Translations under genes and position numbers: made by a program | Assembly: GCA_003641545.1 (NCBI GenBank) | Contig: QNAU01000035.1 | Span: forward strand, 1 to 9,635 | Origin: Thermotoga sp. | GTDB taxonomy: Bacteria > Thermotogota > Thermotogae > B21-G9 | Reading direction: 5' to 3' | Length of the DNA: 9,635 nucleotides | The notes under the pieces: model-generated | Told to the model about the DNA's origin: nothing | The model's database searches: none | Seen by the model: the letters and a program-made list of their open reading frames with translations, nothing else | Shown: positions 1-6,789 of the stretch, piece after piece | Numbering within the stretch: the stretch's first letter is position 1 | Layout: each line of letters starts with the position of its first letter

Positions 1-294
1 GTTAACGTTGCCATAGAGGCATTCAAGGACATACAGTTGCATGTGAATGAGATAAGCTCGATGATAAATGAAGTCACTGCGAGTTCAGAAGAGCTGAGTG
101 CGACATCTCAAGAAATGAACAGCAGTGCTGCTACGATCATGGATTCCATGGTCAAGGTGGCGAATGGGATTGAGGAACTCTCCGTGCTTTATGGAAAGCT
201 GAAAGAGGCGGGAAGGATAATCGGTGATATGAGTGGCAGGCTCATGGAACTTGTCAAGATTCTGGAAAAGAATGTAGATAAATTCACGGTATGA
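1..294 (+). CDS. Methyl-accepting chemotaxis protein, C-terminal fragment
   Basis: This is the 3' end of a gene that begins before the window; 97 codons are visible and end at TGA 292-294. The reading frame is open to base 1, so the internal ATG at 37 is not a start. The visible protein is a long amphipathic helix. It has the Ser/Ala/Glu pattern of the descending signalling helix of methyl-accepting chemotaxis proteins, with the segment ASSEELSATSQEMNSSAATI (about residues 23-42) resembling a methylation-helix region. Such proteins sit in the cytoplasmic membrane, sense ligands and control CheA through CheW. Because only the tail is seen, the sensor domain, the ligand and the CheA/CheW-binding hairpin tip cannot be judged. 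A cheW gene lies 2.3 kb away on the other strand, but not in the same operon. I am fairly sure of the family; a non-chemotaxis coiled coil is a less likely alternative. Confidence 0.72.
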   Translation, partial: VNVAIEAFKDIQLHVNEISSMINEVTASSEELSATSQEMNSSAATIMDSMVKVANGIEELSVLYGKLKEAGRIIGDMSGRLMELVKILEKNVDKFTV

Positions 295-311
295 ACCGCT
301 GAGTTCAGATT

Positions 312-918
312 TTGGAGAATTGGTTCCTAAACACTATCATGGAATATGAGGCACAGGAAGAAGCAGGGCTCTTTCGTATGAAAGAACACTGAAAACAAAA
401 TATGGACAACTGACACCCTTGAAGCCTCAACTTGGGGAAGAACCATTTCAGACACAGATCCTTAAATGCAATAATCGAATCATACTTGCAAGGTGTGTGT
501 CATGTGCATTTCGTTAGAGATATTTTGAGAAAGGTGCCAAAGAAGGGATGGAAGAGATAGGGCAAAAATTAAAAGAAAGTCTGAGGAGCGAAGAAGAGCT
601 TCAAAAGATGATAAAAGAGCTTGAAGAGGCGGGGATGAAAAAGCGGCTGATGTATGTGAGAGATATATTTACGACTTATTCAATTACAAGGCATTTCCGG
701 TTAAGCATTGGAGAAGGATAAGGACAGTGAACGTGATTGAGTGGGTGAATGAAGAGATAAAGAGGAGGAGCAGGGTTGCGGGAGCATTTCCGAGTGAGGG
801 ATTTTTATTGAGGCTTGTGGGGAGGCTAAAGATGAAGGTGAAGTTGATGGGTGTAAATAGGAAGACTTTGGCTTCGCGGATTACGTACACTTGGGATGCA
901 GTTAACGATTTTGATTGA
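312..918 (+). pseudogene. Decayed IS256-family (mutator) transposase
   Basis: Pieces of an IS256-type transposase appear in the correct order in successive frames. They are MEYEAQEEAG (about 339-368, frame 3), YERTLKTKYGQLT then EPFQTQIL (377-460, frame 2), ESYLQGV (about 474-497, frame 3), CHVHFVRDILRKVPKK (498-545, frame 3), KLKESLRSEEELQKMIKELE (about 566-625, frame 2), and YKAFPVKHWRRIRT then VNEEIKRRSRVAGAFPSE and LLRLV (about 688-822, frame 1, open to TGA 916-918). The C-terminal FP..HW..IRT..IE..N.EIKRR..V...FP..E motif is the family hallmark. In intact relatives the YLQGV and CHVHF motifs are separated by more than a hundred residues that include catalytic Asp residues, so most of the DDE core is deleted. 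Several frame changes add to this, and no functional enzyme can be made. No terminal inverted repeats or target duplications were recognised. The family is secure; the exact edges are not. Confidence 0.85.
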
Positions 919-961
919 TACTCTTGTTCGGTTTCCATAAGTTTCTTAAGTTGCTTATAAA

Positions 962-2443
962 TTAATTTTTTACATCAGACAGGGTGTTAACTCTTTCATC
1001 TTCTCCAACGGCTTTTTCGTCTACACATTCCACAAACACAGGCGTGCTGTCTATGGATAGAGCAACCTTGTCTTCCTTCACTTTCATCGTTATCACATTT
1101 GGCTTTCCTGTTTCAGAGGTGATGACCTTTTCCAGTTTAACATGAGAACATCCTATATCTAATCTGATTCTTCTGTTCTTCCCTTCACTCCACACAATGT
1201 ACATAGGTTTTCTATCAGGAAAGATAACCCTGTAAATGTATGTTCCGTTTCTCAGTAAAGATTCTACTCTCTGGAAATTTTCAAGCTTTTTCACCAGTTG
1301 AAGATAAGCGTAAAAGACTGGTCTTGGTGTCTTATCCTCGTTGAAGAAACCAGCCAAGAACCAGCTCTCTCTGTGAACTCCAGTGTATGCATTGCTGGGG
1401 AAATCCCTGATGGACTCCAAAATAACCTTTTTGATTCCCAATCCAACCGCCACGATGATTTTCTTCACCGACAATTTAGCCTGCTCAGCTCTAAACCATT
1501 TGGATACCTTTCGATGATGTGGATGGGATGGGTTCATCAAAATTTTGAGAATATCACCATATTTTACATCCGTGATCCATGGCACGCTTGCGGTATCCCC
1601 AGCCCATATTTCTTTTTGACACCCATACTTTTTCATCTCTTCCCTCAACCATTTTACGGCAGAGTAAGCACCCGTATAATCTCTGTTGTAATGGTAATCC
1701 ACCACATCATAGTAATTCACCATAGCCAAGGTTTCACGAATGAAGGACATTTCTCTCCTGTATTTTTTCGGTAAGGATCCAACTTTCCGCATCAGATCCT
1801 CCGGGGAGGGATTATCATCGAAAAGGCTTCCAAAGTTTATTCCAGCTAATATAATCTTGGTTTCAGGATGAGCATTTTTGGCGGCTTTATAAGCTGTTTT
1901 TAACAGTTGGCAATACTCTCCCACCGTCCCAGCCCAAAAGATGTGATGTTGAGCTTCCGATTCTATCTCATAGTATCTGATTGGATAACGTAATCCAGGC
2001 ATATCTCTGTACCCATCACCGTCATATCGCTCCACGAGATTGTAAACAAACTGGTAGTAGTCATCCCAGTGTTCCTTCTTGGGGGGATAACTTCTACGCC
2101 AACTCTCAGGTGGAGAAGCAAATCCCTTCGTTCCCCAAGGGCAGGCGGATTTTATGACTATCTGAATGTGAAAACCAGCATTCTGATACTCCTTGATCAA
2201 ACCGTCCAGATGTTTCCAACGATAGAAATGTTTACCATCCTGAGGAGGTGTTGGTTCTATCCTCCCCCAGCAAACTGAAGGAATCTTGACCCATCTTGCA
2301 CCCATTTCGGAAACTTTTTCTGCGTATCCTGGCACAGCATACCCAACCCCAAATACGGAATTCACATTTTTCCCCGCTTGAATTTCCGTGGTTGTAAGGG
2401 TGAGGAAAATCAAAAGAAGGATGCTCGATACCTTTTGAAACAT
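962..2443 (-). CDS. Secreted glycoside hydrolase-like protein (clan GH-A TIM barrel)
   Basis: This 493-residue protein has a typical signal peptide: Lys4, a hydrophobic core at about 8-17, and likely cleavage after IQA (residue 23), so it should be exported. Residues about 30-390 read like a clan GH-A barrel of the GH39/GH5 type. The signs are WGRIEPTPPQDG (59-70) followed by an F.W..LD..I pattern, a beta4-like strand YYEIESEA (157-164), DVVDYHYN (246-253), and a beta7-like strand EIWAGDTASVPW (278-289). Residues about 400-473 form a beta-rich C-terminal domain ending in TPVFVE, as in many such enzymes. In the usual pattern the acid/base is the Glu of a NE(P) motif. Here E163 follows Ser, and the beta7 nucleophile position appears to be D283 rather than Glu. 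The substrate cannot be named, and altered or lost activity is possible. The ATG start is supported by the minus-strand SD GAGGGG at 2451-2456. The gene is monocistronic, with the tRNA promoter upstream on the other strand. Confidence 0.7.
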   Translation of the reverse strand: MFQKVSSILLLIFLTLTTTEIQAGKNVNSVFGVGYAVPGYAEKVSEMGARWVKIPSVCWGRIEPTPPQDGKHFYRWKHLDGLIKEYQNAGFHIQIVIKSACPWGTKGFASPPESWRRSYPPKKEHWDDYYQFVYNLVERYDGDGYRDMPGLRYPIRYYEIESEAQHHIFWAGTVGEYCQLLKTAYKAAKNAHPETKIILAGINFGSLFDDNPSPEDLMRKVGSLPKKYRREMSFIRETLAMVNYYDVVDYHYNRDYTGAYSAVKWLREEMKKYGCQKEIWAGDTASVPWITDVKYGDILKILMNPSHPHHRKVSKWFRAEQAKLSVKKIIVAVGLGIKKVILESIRDFPSNAYTGVHRESWFLAGFFNEDKTPRPVFYAYLQLVKKLENFQRVESLLRNGTYIYRVIFPDRKPMYIVWSEGKNRRIRLDIGCSHVKLEKVITSETGKPNVITMKVKEDKVALSIDSTPVFVECVDEKAVGEDERVNTLSDVKN

Positions 2444-2508
2444 GATTTTTCCCCTCGTTCCATGTGAAAATGAGCCTCAGTTCCTTGGGGATGAAACTTT
2501 GAAAAATC

Positions 2509-2537
2509 TTGAATTCCACGGCTTTTTTTGATATATT
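2509..2537 (+). promoter_or_regulatory. Promoter of the tRNA-Leu gene
   Basis: A -35 box TTGAAT (2509-2514) and a -10 box TATATT (2532-2537) are separated by exactly 17 bases. The expected start of transcription, about 2544, lies some 5 bases before the mature tRNA 5' end at 2549. That short leader is normal for a tRNA, so position and spacing both support the call, which is by eye only. Confidence 0.7.
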
Positions 2538-2548
2538 ATCATTCGAGT

Positions 2549-2637
2549 GCCGAGGTGGTGGAATTGGCAGACACGCATGGTTGAGGGCCATGTGGGCGCT
2601 TCAGCCCGTGCGGGTTCAAATCCCGCCCTCGGCACCA
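2549..2637 (+). tRNA. tRNA-Leu (anticodon GAG), CCA encoded
   Basis: A full class II tRNA cloverleaf can be drawn. The acceptor stem is GCCGAGG (2549-2555) paired with CCTCGGC (2627-2633). The anticodon stem is CATGG/CCATG, with loop TTGAGGG and anticodon GAG at 2583-2585, which reads CUC and CUU leucine codons. A long variable arm has the stem GGGC/GCCC. The T arm is GCGGG-TTCAAAT-CCCGC. The discriminator base is A (2634) and CCA is encoded at 2635-2637. The long variable arm and the A73 discriminator both agree with leucine. The gene stands alone, converges with cheW, and has its own promoter at 2509-2537. Confidence 0.97.
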
Positions 2638-2644
2638 TTTTTTT
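2638..2644 (+). terminator. T-run after tRNA-Leu, probable transcription end
   Basis: Seven consecutive T residues follow the encoded CCA directly. The GC-rich T-arm and acceptor stems just upstream could supply the hairpin of an intrinsic terminator. No separate hairpin is present. The run overlaps the stop codon of the convergent cheW gene (2643-2645), so the two transcription units meet here. Confidence 0.35.
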
Positions 2645-3086
2645 ATATACTCATCACCTCTTCACCGACGATCTTGTCGACATCGAGAAGAATTATCATC
2701 TTGTCCCCTTTTCTGGCTATACCACTTATGAAATCTTCCCCTATGTTGCTTCCAACGTTCTCCTTGTCATCTATCTGCTCCTGATCGAGACTTGCCACTT
2801 CTTTGACCTCATCGACCAGAAGTCCTACTTTCCTCCCGTCCCTGTAGATTATTATTATCTTCGCTTTCTCCTTCCACGAATCATCGTAATCCTCTATGTT
2901 GAATTTCTTCCTCAGATTTATGATAGGTATGACTTCCCCTCTCAGATTTATTATTCCTTCCATGTAGAATGGCATACCGGGCAATTTTGTGGTTGGTACG
3001 TTCTCCGAGACGCTGTCCACCTTCATGATGTCTATGGCGTATTCCTCACCCGCCAAGTTGAAGCTCACAACCCTTATCTCCGGCAT
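2643..3086 (-). CDS. cheW: Chemotaxis coupling protein CheW
   Basis: A 147-residue single-domain CheW protein, close to the usual family length. CheW is a cytoplasmic adaptor that links chemoreceptors to the kinase CheA. The family signature is clear: VVSFNLAGEEYAIDI near the N-terminus (about 5-19), then EGIINLRGEVIPIINLRKKF (about 43-62), KVGLLVDEVKEV in the middle, and FISGIARKGDKMIILLDVDK near the end. The frame is open further upstream, but the start at 3084-3086 is chosen because homology begins there and a strong SD (GAGGGGGGA) lies just before it. Only 11 bases separate it from mmdC, and its SD abuts the mmdC stop, so it is almost certainly the last gene of the methylmalonyl-CoA operon. 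That is an odd partner for a chemotaxis protein. The identity as CheW is secure; its specific receptor or kinase partner is unknown. Confidence 0.93.
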   Translation of the reverse strand: MPEIRVVSFNLAGEEYAIDIMKVDSVSENVPTTKLPGMPFYMEGIINLRGEVIPIINLRKKFNIEDYDDSWKEKAKIIIIYRDGRKVGLLVDEVKEVASLDQEQIDDKENVGSNIGEDFISGIARKGDKMIILLDVDKIVGEEVMSI

Positions 3087-3097
3087 GTTATCCCCCC

Positions 3098-3538
3098 TCA
3101 GGAAGACTTTATGATCAGAAGTTTCTGCCCGGTCTCGACGCTGTCCCCCTTCTTCACGAGAACTTCCTTGACTATGCCCGAACATTCGGAAATTATGGAG
3201 TTCTCCATTTTCATGGCTTCGAGAACCAGCAAGGTTTGACCGGGAGAAACCTTGACACCCTCTTCAACATCGACACTCACTATCATACCGGACATGGGTG
3301 CGGTCACGATTTTCAAATTTTCATCACCTTCGGTGGTTTTTTCTTTTTCAATTTCACGCTTTGATTCTACTTCGATCGTCTTTTCCTCCTCTTTCTCCCT
3401 CACTTTCTTCGCGACCTGTCTCATCTTCTTCTTTGTCTCTTCCTCTTTGATCCTTGAAATCGTTGGAGTTCCGGTTATTTCCTCAACTTCGACCTCGTAT
3501 ATTTTTCCATCTATCTTCACTCGAAATCTCCTGACCAT
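3098..3538 (-). CDS. mmdC: Biotin carboxyl carrier subunit of methylmalonyl-CoA decarboxylase / acyl-CoA carboxylase
   Basis: A 146-residue biotin carrier. The N-terminal FRVKIDGKIYEVEVEE (5-20) is typical of the MmdC/OadA-tail type. The biotinyl domain (about 76-146) carries the EAMKMEN motif at 107-113, with K110 as the expected biotinylation site. It would shuttle the carboxyl group taken from methylmalonyl-CoA by the MmdA carboxyltransferase. The linker at about 31-73 is almost entirely Lys, Glu and Arg, unlike the Ala/Pro-rich hinges common in these carriers. The start lies within the end of mmdD (22-base overlap, 3517-3538), with GGGGTG about seven bases upstream as a possible SD. The gene lies between mmdD and cheW. 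A role in a soluble propionyl-CoA carboxylase is an alternative, but no biotin carboxylase gene is seen here and an OadG-like subunit is present, which favours the decarboxylase. Confidence 0.9.
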   Translation of the reverse strand: MVRRFRVKIDGKIYEVEVEEITGTPTISRIKEEETKKKMRQVAKKVREKEEEKTIEVESKREIEKEKTTEGDENLKIVTAPMSGMIVSVDVEEGVKVSPGQTLLVLEAMKMENSIISECSGIVKEVLVKKGDSVETGQKLLIIKSS

Positions 3539-3900
3539 CCTTTAACACCCCTTCTCCATTCGATCAGATTCGTGTCCATCCATCCGGAATTTGAGGCTTT
3601 CCATCCCCTGACCTTCCATTTGCTCTTTCTCCTTGATTTGGAAATCACAGGAAGAGTCCGTGGGCTTTCAAAGATCAGATTCATCACCGCGGATATGACC
3701 GCTTCGATCTTCAAATCTTTCTCTTCAACCGCTGTAGTTTCTTGAATTCTTCTGACTTTCCGCTTGGGTTCGGTGAATTTCAGGCTCTCCACTCTTCCCG
3801 CCAGCAGTTTGGACATGATCAGAAATATGAAGAAGAGAATGGTCAAACCCAAGAACACGACTATCAGACCCGTGAAGGTGATGTTCAACGCCTCTTTCAC
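3517..3900 (-). CDS. mmdD: OadG-like membrane subunit (delta/gamma) of Na+-pumping decarboxylase
   Basis: A 127-residue protein with one N-terminal membrane helix (about residues 8-29, ITFTGLIVVFLGLTILFFIF). A charged stretch follows, and then a short conserved block, IEAVISAVMNLI (about 65-76), typical of OAD_gamma proteins. In known decarboxylase pumps this small subunit anchors the carboxyltransferase to the membrane beta subunit. The Trp-rich C-terminal end (about 95-127) is only loosely like relatives. The start is GTG at 3898-3900, chosen for the SD GAGGTG six bases upstream (minus strand) and because the membrane helix then sits in the normal place. It begins 15 bases after mmdA and overlaps mmdC by 22 bases. 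The expected membrane partner (MmdB/OadB) is not in this window. Confidence 0.85.
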   Translation of the reverse strand: MKEALNITFTGLIVVFLGLTILFFIFLIMSKLLAGRVESLKFTEPKRKVRRIQETTAVEEKDLKIEAVISAVMNLIFESPRTLPVISKSRRKSKWKVRGWKASNSGWMDTNLIEWRRGVKGWSGDFE

Positions 3901-3915
3901 AGTTTCACCTCTTGA

Positions 3916-5478
3916 TCACAATGGTATGTTACCATGTTTTTTCTTCGGTCTGCTCTCAACCTTGGTTGCGGTAAATTTCAGAGCCTCAAACAGTTTTTCC
4001 CGCGTTTCCTTGGGATCTATCACCATGTCGACGTAACCACGAGATGCAGCCACATAAGGATTTGCAAAGTTGTCCCTGTATTCCTGAACGAACTTTTTCC
4101 TGAGCTCCTCCCTGTTTTCAGCCGTTTCGAGTTGTTTTCTGAATATTATGTTGACCGCCCCCTCCGGTCCCATCACCGCTATCTCCGCCGTGGGCCATGC
4201 CATCACGATGTCCGCACCGAGATGCTTACTGCCCATCGCTATGTATGCCCCACCGTATGCCTTCCTCAGGATCACCGTTATCTTCGGGACGGTTGCCTCG
4301 CTGTAAGCATACAACAGCTTTGCACCATGTCTTATTATACCCCCATGCTCCTGAGCGACGCCGGGGAGGTATCCAGGTGTATCGACGAAGGTGATTATCG
4401 GTATGTTGAAAGCATCGAGGAACCTCACGAATCTTGCAGCTTTGTCCGATGAATCTATGTCGAGAACACCCGCAAGATGACTGGGTTGGTTCGCCACTAT
4501 TCCCACACTCATTCCCATTATTCTCGCAAATCCGACGACTATGTTCTTCGCGTAATGTTTGTGAACCTCCATGAAGGAACCTTCGTCCACGACCATCTCT
4601 ATTATCCTCTTCACATCGTAAGGTTTGTTCGGATTGGTCGGAACCATGTTCAATATCTCGTCTGAAACCTCCGTTGTTCCATCGTATTCGAATTCGGGTG
4701 GATCCTCCATGTTGTTCGACGGGATGTATGAGAGTAGCTTCCTGACATTCTGGAAAACCTCTTCTTCACTGTCCGCCATGAAATGAGCGACACCACTTTT
4801 GGAGTTGTGAGCTAACGCCCCTCCGAGATCCTCTTGGGATATTTCCTCGCCCGTCACAGCCTTTATGACCTGTGGTCCCGTTATGAACATTCTCGAAATA
4901 TTCTTCACCATGAAAACGAAATCCATCATCGCGGGTGAGTAAACCGCACCACCGGCACATGGACCGAGAATGATCGTTATCTGGGGAATCACGCCGGAAG
5001 CGAGAGTGTTGCGGAAGAAGATCTCACCGTATCCGTAGAGTGAATCCACCCCTTCCTGTATCCTGGCACCACCGGAGTCGTTTATCCCTATGACCGGTAT
5101 TCCAAGTTTAAGTGCGAGATCGAGTATCTTGGCGATCTTCTTGGCATGCATCTCGCCGAGGGATCCACCCATGACGGTGAAATCCTGCGAAAAAACAGCC
5201 ACTTTTCTACCATCTATCTCACCTATTCCGGTTATCACACCATCTGCTGGAAGTTCGAGTTTATCCAACCCAAAATTCGTCCCTCTGTGCTTCACGAATT
5301 TGTCTATCTCGACGAAACTGTTCTCATCCAGCAGTAGATTCAGCCTCTCCCTCGCGGTTAATTTACCCTTGGCATGCTGTTTCTCTATCTTATCCCTTCC
5401 ACCACCCTCCTCTATCTTTTTTTCTCTTTCTTTCAAATCTTCGATGAGATCTTCCATGGTCTTTCCATCGTTATTCAT
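3916..5478 (-). CDS. mmdA: Methylmalonyl-CoA decarboxylase alpha subunit / propionyl-CoA carboxylase carboxyltransferase
   Basis: A full-length 520-residue biotin-dependent carboxyltransferase with two crotonase-like halves. It moves a carboxyl group between (S)-methylmalonyl-CoA and biotin on MmdC, giving propionyl-CoA. Visible motifs are KGKLTARERL (37-46), NDSGGARIQEG (133-143), the first oxyanion loop GPCAGGAVYSPA (172-183), VDTPGYLPG (365-373), the second oxyanion loop YGGAYIAMGSK (408-418), and GADIVMAWP (421-429). Asp423 lies where an Asp marks propionyl/methylmalonyl preference in studied Streptomyces carboxylases. The end KKHGNIPL is characteristic of the MmdA/PccB group. The start ATG 5476-5478 overlaps the mce end by 8 bases behind a very purine-rich SD, which implies translational coupling. 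Methylmalonyl-CoA decarboxylase fits the mmdA-mmdD-mmdC order better than a plain carboxylase, although the beta pump subunit is absent here. Confidence 0.95.
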   Translation of the reverse strand: MNNDGKTMEDLIEDLKEREKKIEEGGGRDKIEKQHAKGKLTARERLNLLLDENSFVEIDKFVKHRGTNFGLDKLELPADGVITGIGEIDGRKVAVFSQDFTVMGGSLGEMHAKKIAKILDLALKLGIPVIGINDSGGARIQEGVDSLYGYGEIFFRNTLASGVIPQITIILGPCAGGAVYSPAMMDFVFMVKNISRMFITGPQVIKAVTGEEISQEDLGGALAHNSKSGVAHFMADSEEEVFQNVRKLLSYIPSNNMEDPPEFEYDGTTEVSDEILNMVPTNPNKPYDVKRIIEMVVDEGSFMEVHKHYAKNIVVGFARIMGMSVGIVANQPSHLAGVLDIDSSDKAARFVRFLDAFNIPIITFVDTPGYLPGVAQEHGGIIRHGAKLLYAYSEATVPKITVILRKAYGGAYIAMGSKHLGADIVMAWPTAEIAVMGPEGAVNIIFRKQLETAENREELRKKFVQEYRDNFANPYVAASRGYVDMVIDPKETREKLFEALKFTATKVESRPKKKHGNIPL

Positions 5479-5899
5479 TCTCCCTTCCTCCCTCCACGAA
5501 TTCGATCAGTATTCCACCCGTATCTTTGGGATGGAGAAAGAATATCCTCCTTCCTCCCGCACCCCTTTGTATCGTATCACCTATGATCCTGAATCCCATA
5601 TCCTTCGCCCTCTCAAATGCCGTTTCTATGTTATCAACGTTCAAGGCTATATGGTGTATCCCTTCCCCTTTTTTCTCGAGGAACTTCGATATCTCCGAAT
5701 CCTCCCTCGTTGGTTCGAGGAGTTCGAATTTTGTCTCACCAACCTTGAAGATGTGAACCCTCAACCCTCTCTCTTCCAGCTCCTCAATACCTTCCTTCTC
5801 GAGATTCAGAAGATCGGAGTAAAGTTTCATCGAATCCTCGATTGACTTGACAGCTATACCGATGTGATCGATCCTGTTGACTTCGATGTTCAAAATCAT
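5471..5899 (-). CDS. mce: Methylmalonyl-CoA epimerase
   Basis: A 142-residue VOC-fold protein, typical in length for this enzyme. It interconverts (R)- and (S)-methylmalonyl-CoA, linking the mutase product to the carboxyltransferase. Two beta-alpha-beta-beta-beta repeats are visible: RIDHIGIAVKSI (9-20) and GIHHIALNV (80-88). Likely metal ligands by family position are H12, E59 (KFELLEP), H83 and E133 (LIEF). The catalytic-site Glu and the HPKDTGG loop (123-129), characteristic of the family, are also present. The ATG start overlaps the stop of meaB (ATGA, 5896-5899), with a G-rich SD immediately upstream. The placement between meaB and mmdA supports the specific assignment over other VOC proteins such as glyoxalase. 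Confidence 0.94.
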   Translation of the reverse strand: MILNIEVNRIDHIGIAVKSIEDSMKLYSDLLNLEKEGIEELEERGLRVHIFKVGETKFELLEPTREDSEISKFLEKKGEGIHHIALNVDNIETAFERAKDMGFRIIGDTIQRGAGGRRIFFLHPKDTGGILIEFVEGGRENE

Positions 5900-6789
5900 C
5901 CCCCCTTCTCATTTTTCACCATGAAATATAGATCCTCAACGATTCTACTCCTCAACATCTCCACATCGTATCTGGAAAGATCGAATTCGATGCTGGATAA
6001 CACCTTCCTCAAATTCTCGAAGAGTATCAACTCGACGTGTTTCTTCAAACGCTTTTTCATCTTTTCTCTACAATAACCGACTGATTTTTTTCGTTTCGAG
6101 AGGAGAACCTCGATTTCATCCTTGAGAAGATCCACATTCTCATTCTTGATCGTGGAAACTCTGACCGTCCTTTTCTGTATCATCGCATTTCTTAGTTCCA
6201 ATTCGAGAAATTCAAATTCCGGTAGATCGGATTTGTTCAAAACGAGAATATCCGCCTGTTCGATTCCACCCGCCTTCATGAATTGAATCTCATCACCGGA
6301 GCCAGGAGATATCACCAGCAGACTCAGATCACATAGGGAGGTTATATCCACACTGGTCTGACCGGAACCGACAGTCTCAACGAAGATCTTTTCGAACCCG
6401 TTTGAAGCTAAGATGAACACCATGGAAAATATCGAGGAATTCAATCCCAAGCCCGTGTTCTTCTCCGAGACGCTTCTTATGAAAACACCATGATCCTCGA
6501 ATAGATCCCTCATCCTTATCCTATCACCTAAGAAGGCACCGCCACTCTTCGAACTCGTGGGATCTATGGCGATTATTCCGACTTTCTTTTCCTCATCTCT
6601 GTAAAGTTTCGCGAGCTTACCTATGAGGCTACTCTTACCGCTTCCGGATGATCCAAACACCCCTATTATATCGACCTTGCACAGCTCATCGATGTCGATC
6701 TTCCTGAGGAACTCGTGGTATTTCTTGGGTTCTTTTTCCACATCGGAGAGCAATTTCGATATCTCCATATTTCTCTCTACGTCATTCAC
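5896..6789 (-). CDS. meaB: MeaB-type G-protein chaperone of methylmalonyl-CoA mutase
   Basis: A 297-residue G3E-family GTPase (MeaB/ArgK/MMAA group). MeaB uses GTP to gate cobalamin loading and to protect or reactivate methylmalonyl-CoA mutase in the cytoplasm. Motifs in order are the P-loop GSSGSGKS (46-53), IAIDPTS (73-79), the Walker B-like region FVETVGSGQ (136-144), and the guanine-specificity motif NKSD (195-198). The C-terminal helical part (about 240-297) would serve in dimer formation, as in relatives. The P-loop carries Ser residues where many homologues read GxPGxGKS. It is slightly short at the N-terminus compared with many homologues. The start is GTG at 6787-6789, inside the end of mcmA2 (8-base overlap); Met8 (AUG) is an alternative start. 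The flanking mcmA2 and mce genes support the role in mutase maintenance. Confidence 0.93.
   Translation of the reverse strand: MNDVERNMEISKLLSDVEKEPKKYHEFLRKIDIDELCKVDIIGVFGSSGSGKSSLIGKLAKLYRDEEKKVGIIAIDPTSSKSGGAFLGDRIRMRDLFEDHGVFIRSVSEKNTGLGLNSSIFSMVFILASNGFEKIFVETVGSGQTSVDITSLCDLSLLVISPGSGDEIQFMKAGGIEQADILVLNKSDLPEFEFLELELRNAMIQKRTVRVSTIKNENVDLLKDEIEVLLSKRKKSVGYCREKMKKRLKKHVELILFENLRKVLSSIEFDLSRYDVEMLRSRIVEDLYFMVKNEKGG

Noticed and set aside
684..938. Minus-strand open frame of 84 codons
   Set aside because: Antisense to the best preserved part of the IS256 transposase relic.
931..971. ATAAG/CTTAT inverted pair followed by a T-run, a possible terminator between the relic and the GH gene
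   Set aside because: The stem is only 5 A/T-rich pairs with a 12-base loop, too weak to call, and the T-run lies inside the coding end of the minus-strand gene.
3087..3185. Upstream extension of cheW (33 extra residues)
   Set aside because: The extension overlaps the mmdC coding end, shows no CheW homology, and a strong SD sits directly before the internal ATG at 3086.
2547..3239. Plus-strand open frame of 230 codons starting inside the tRNA
   Set aside because: It begins within the tRNA-Leu and runs antisense to cheW and mmdC; its composition is that of a shadow frame and it has no recognisable domain.
5090..5845. Plus-strand open frame of 251 codons
   Set aside because: Antisense to mmdA and mce, rich in Ser, Pro and Phe as shadow frames are, with no motif.
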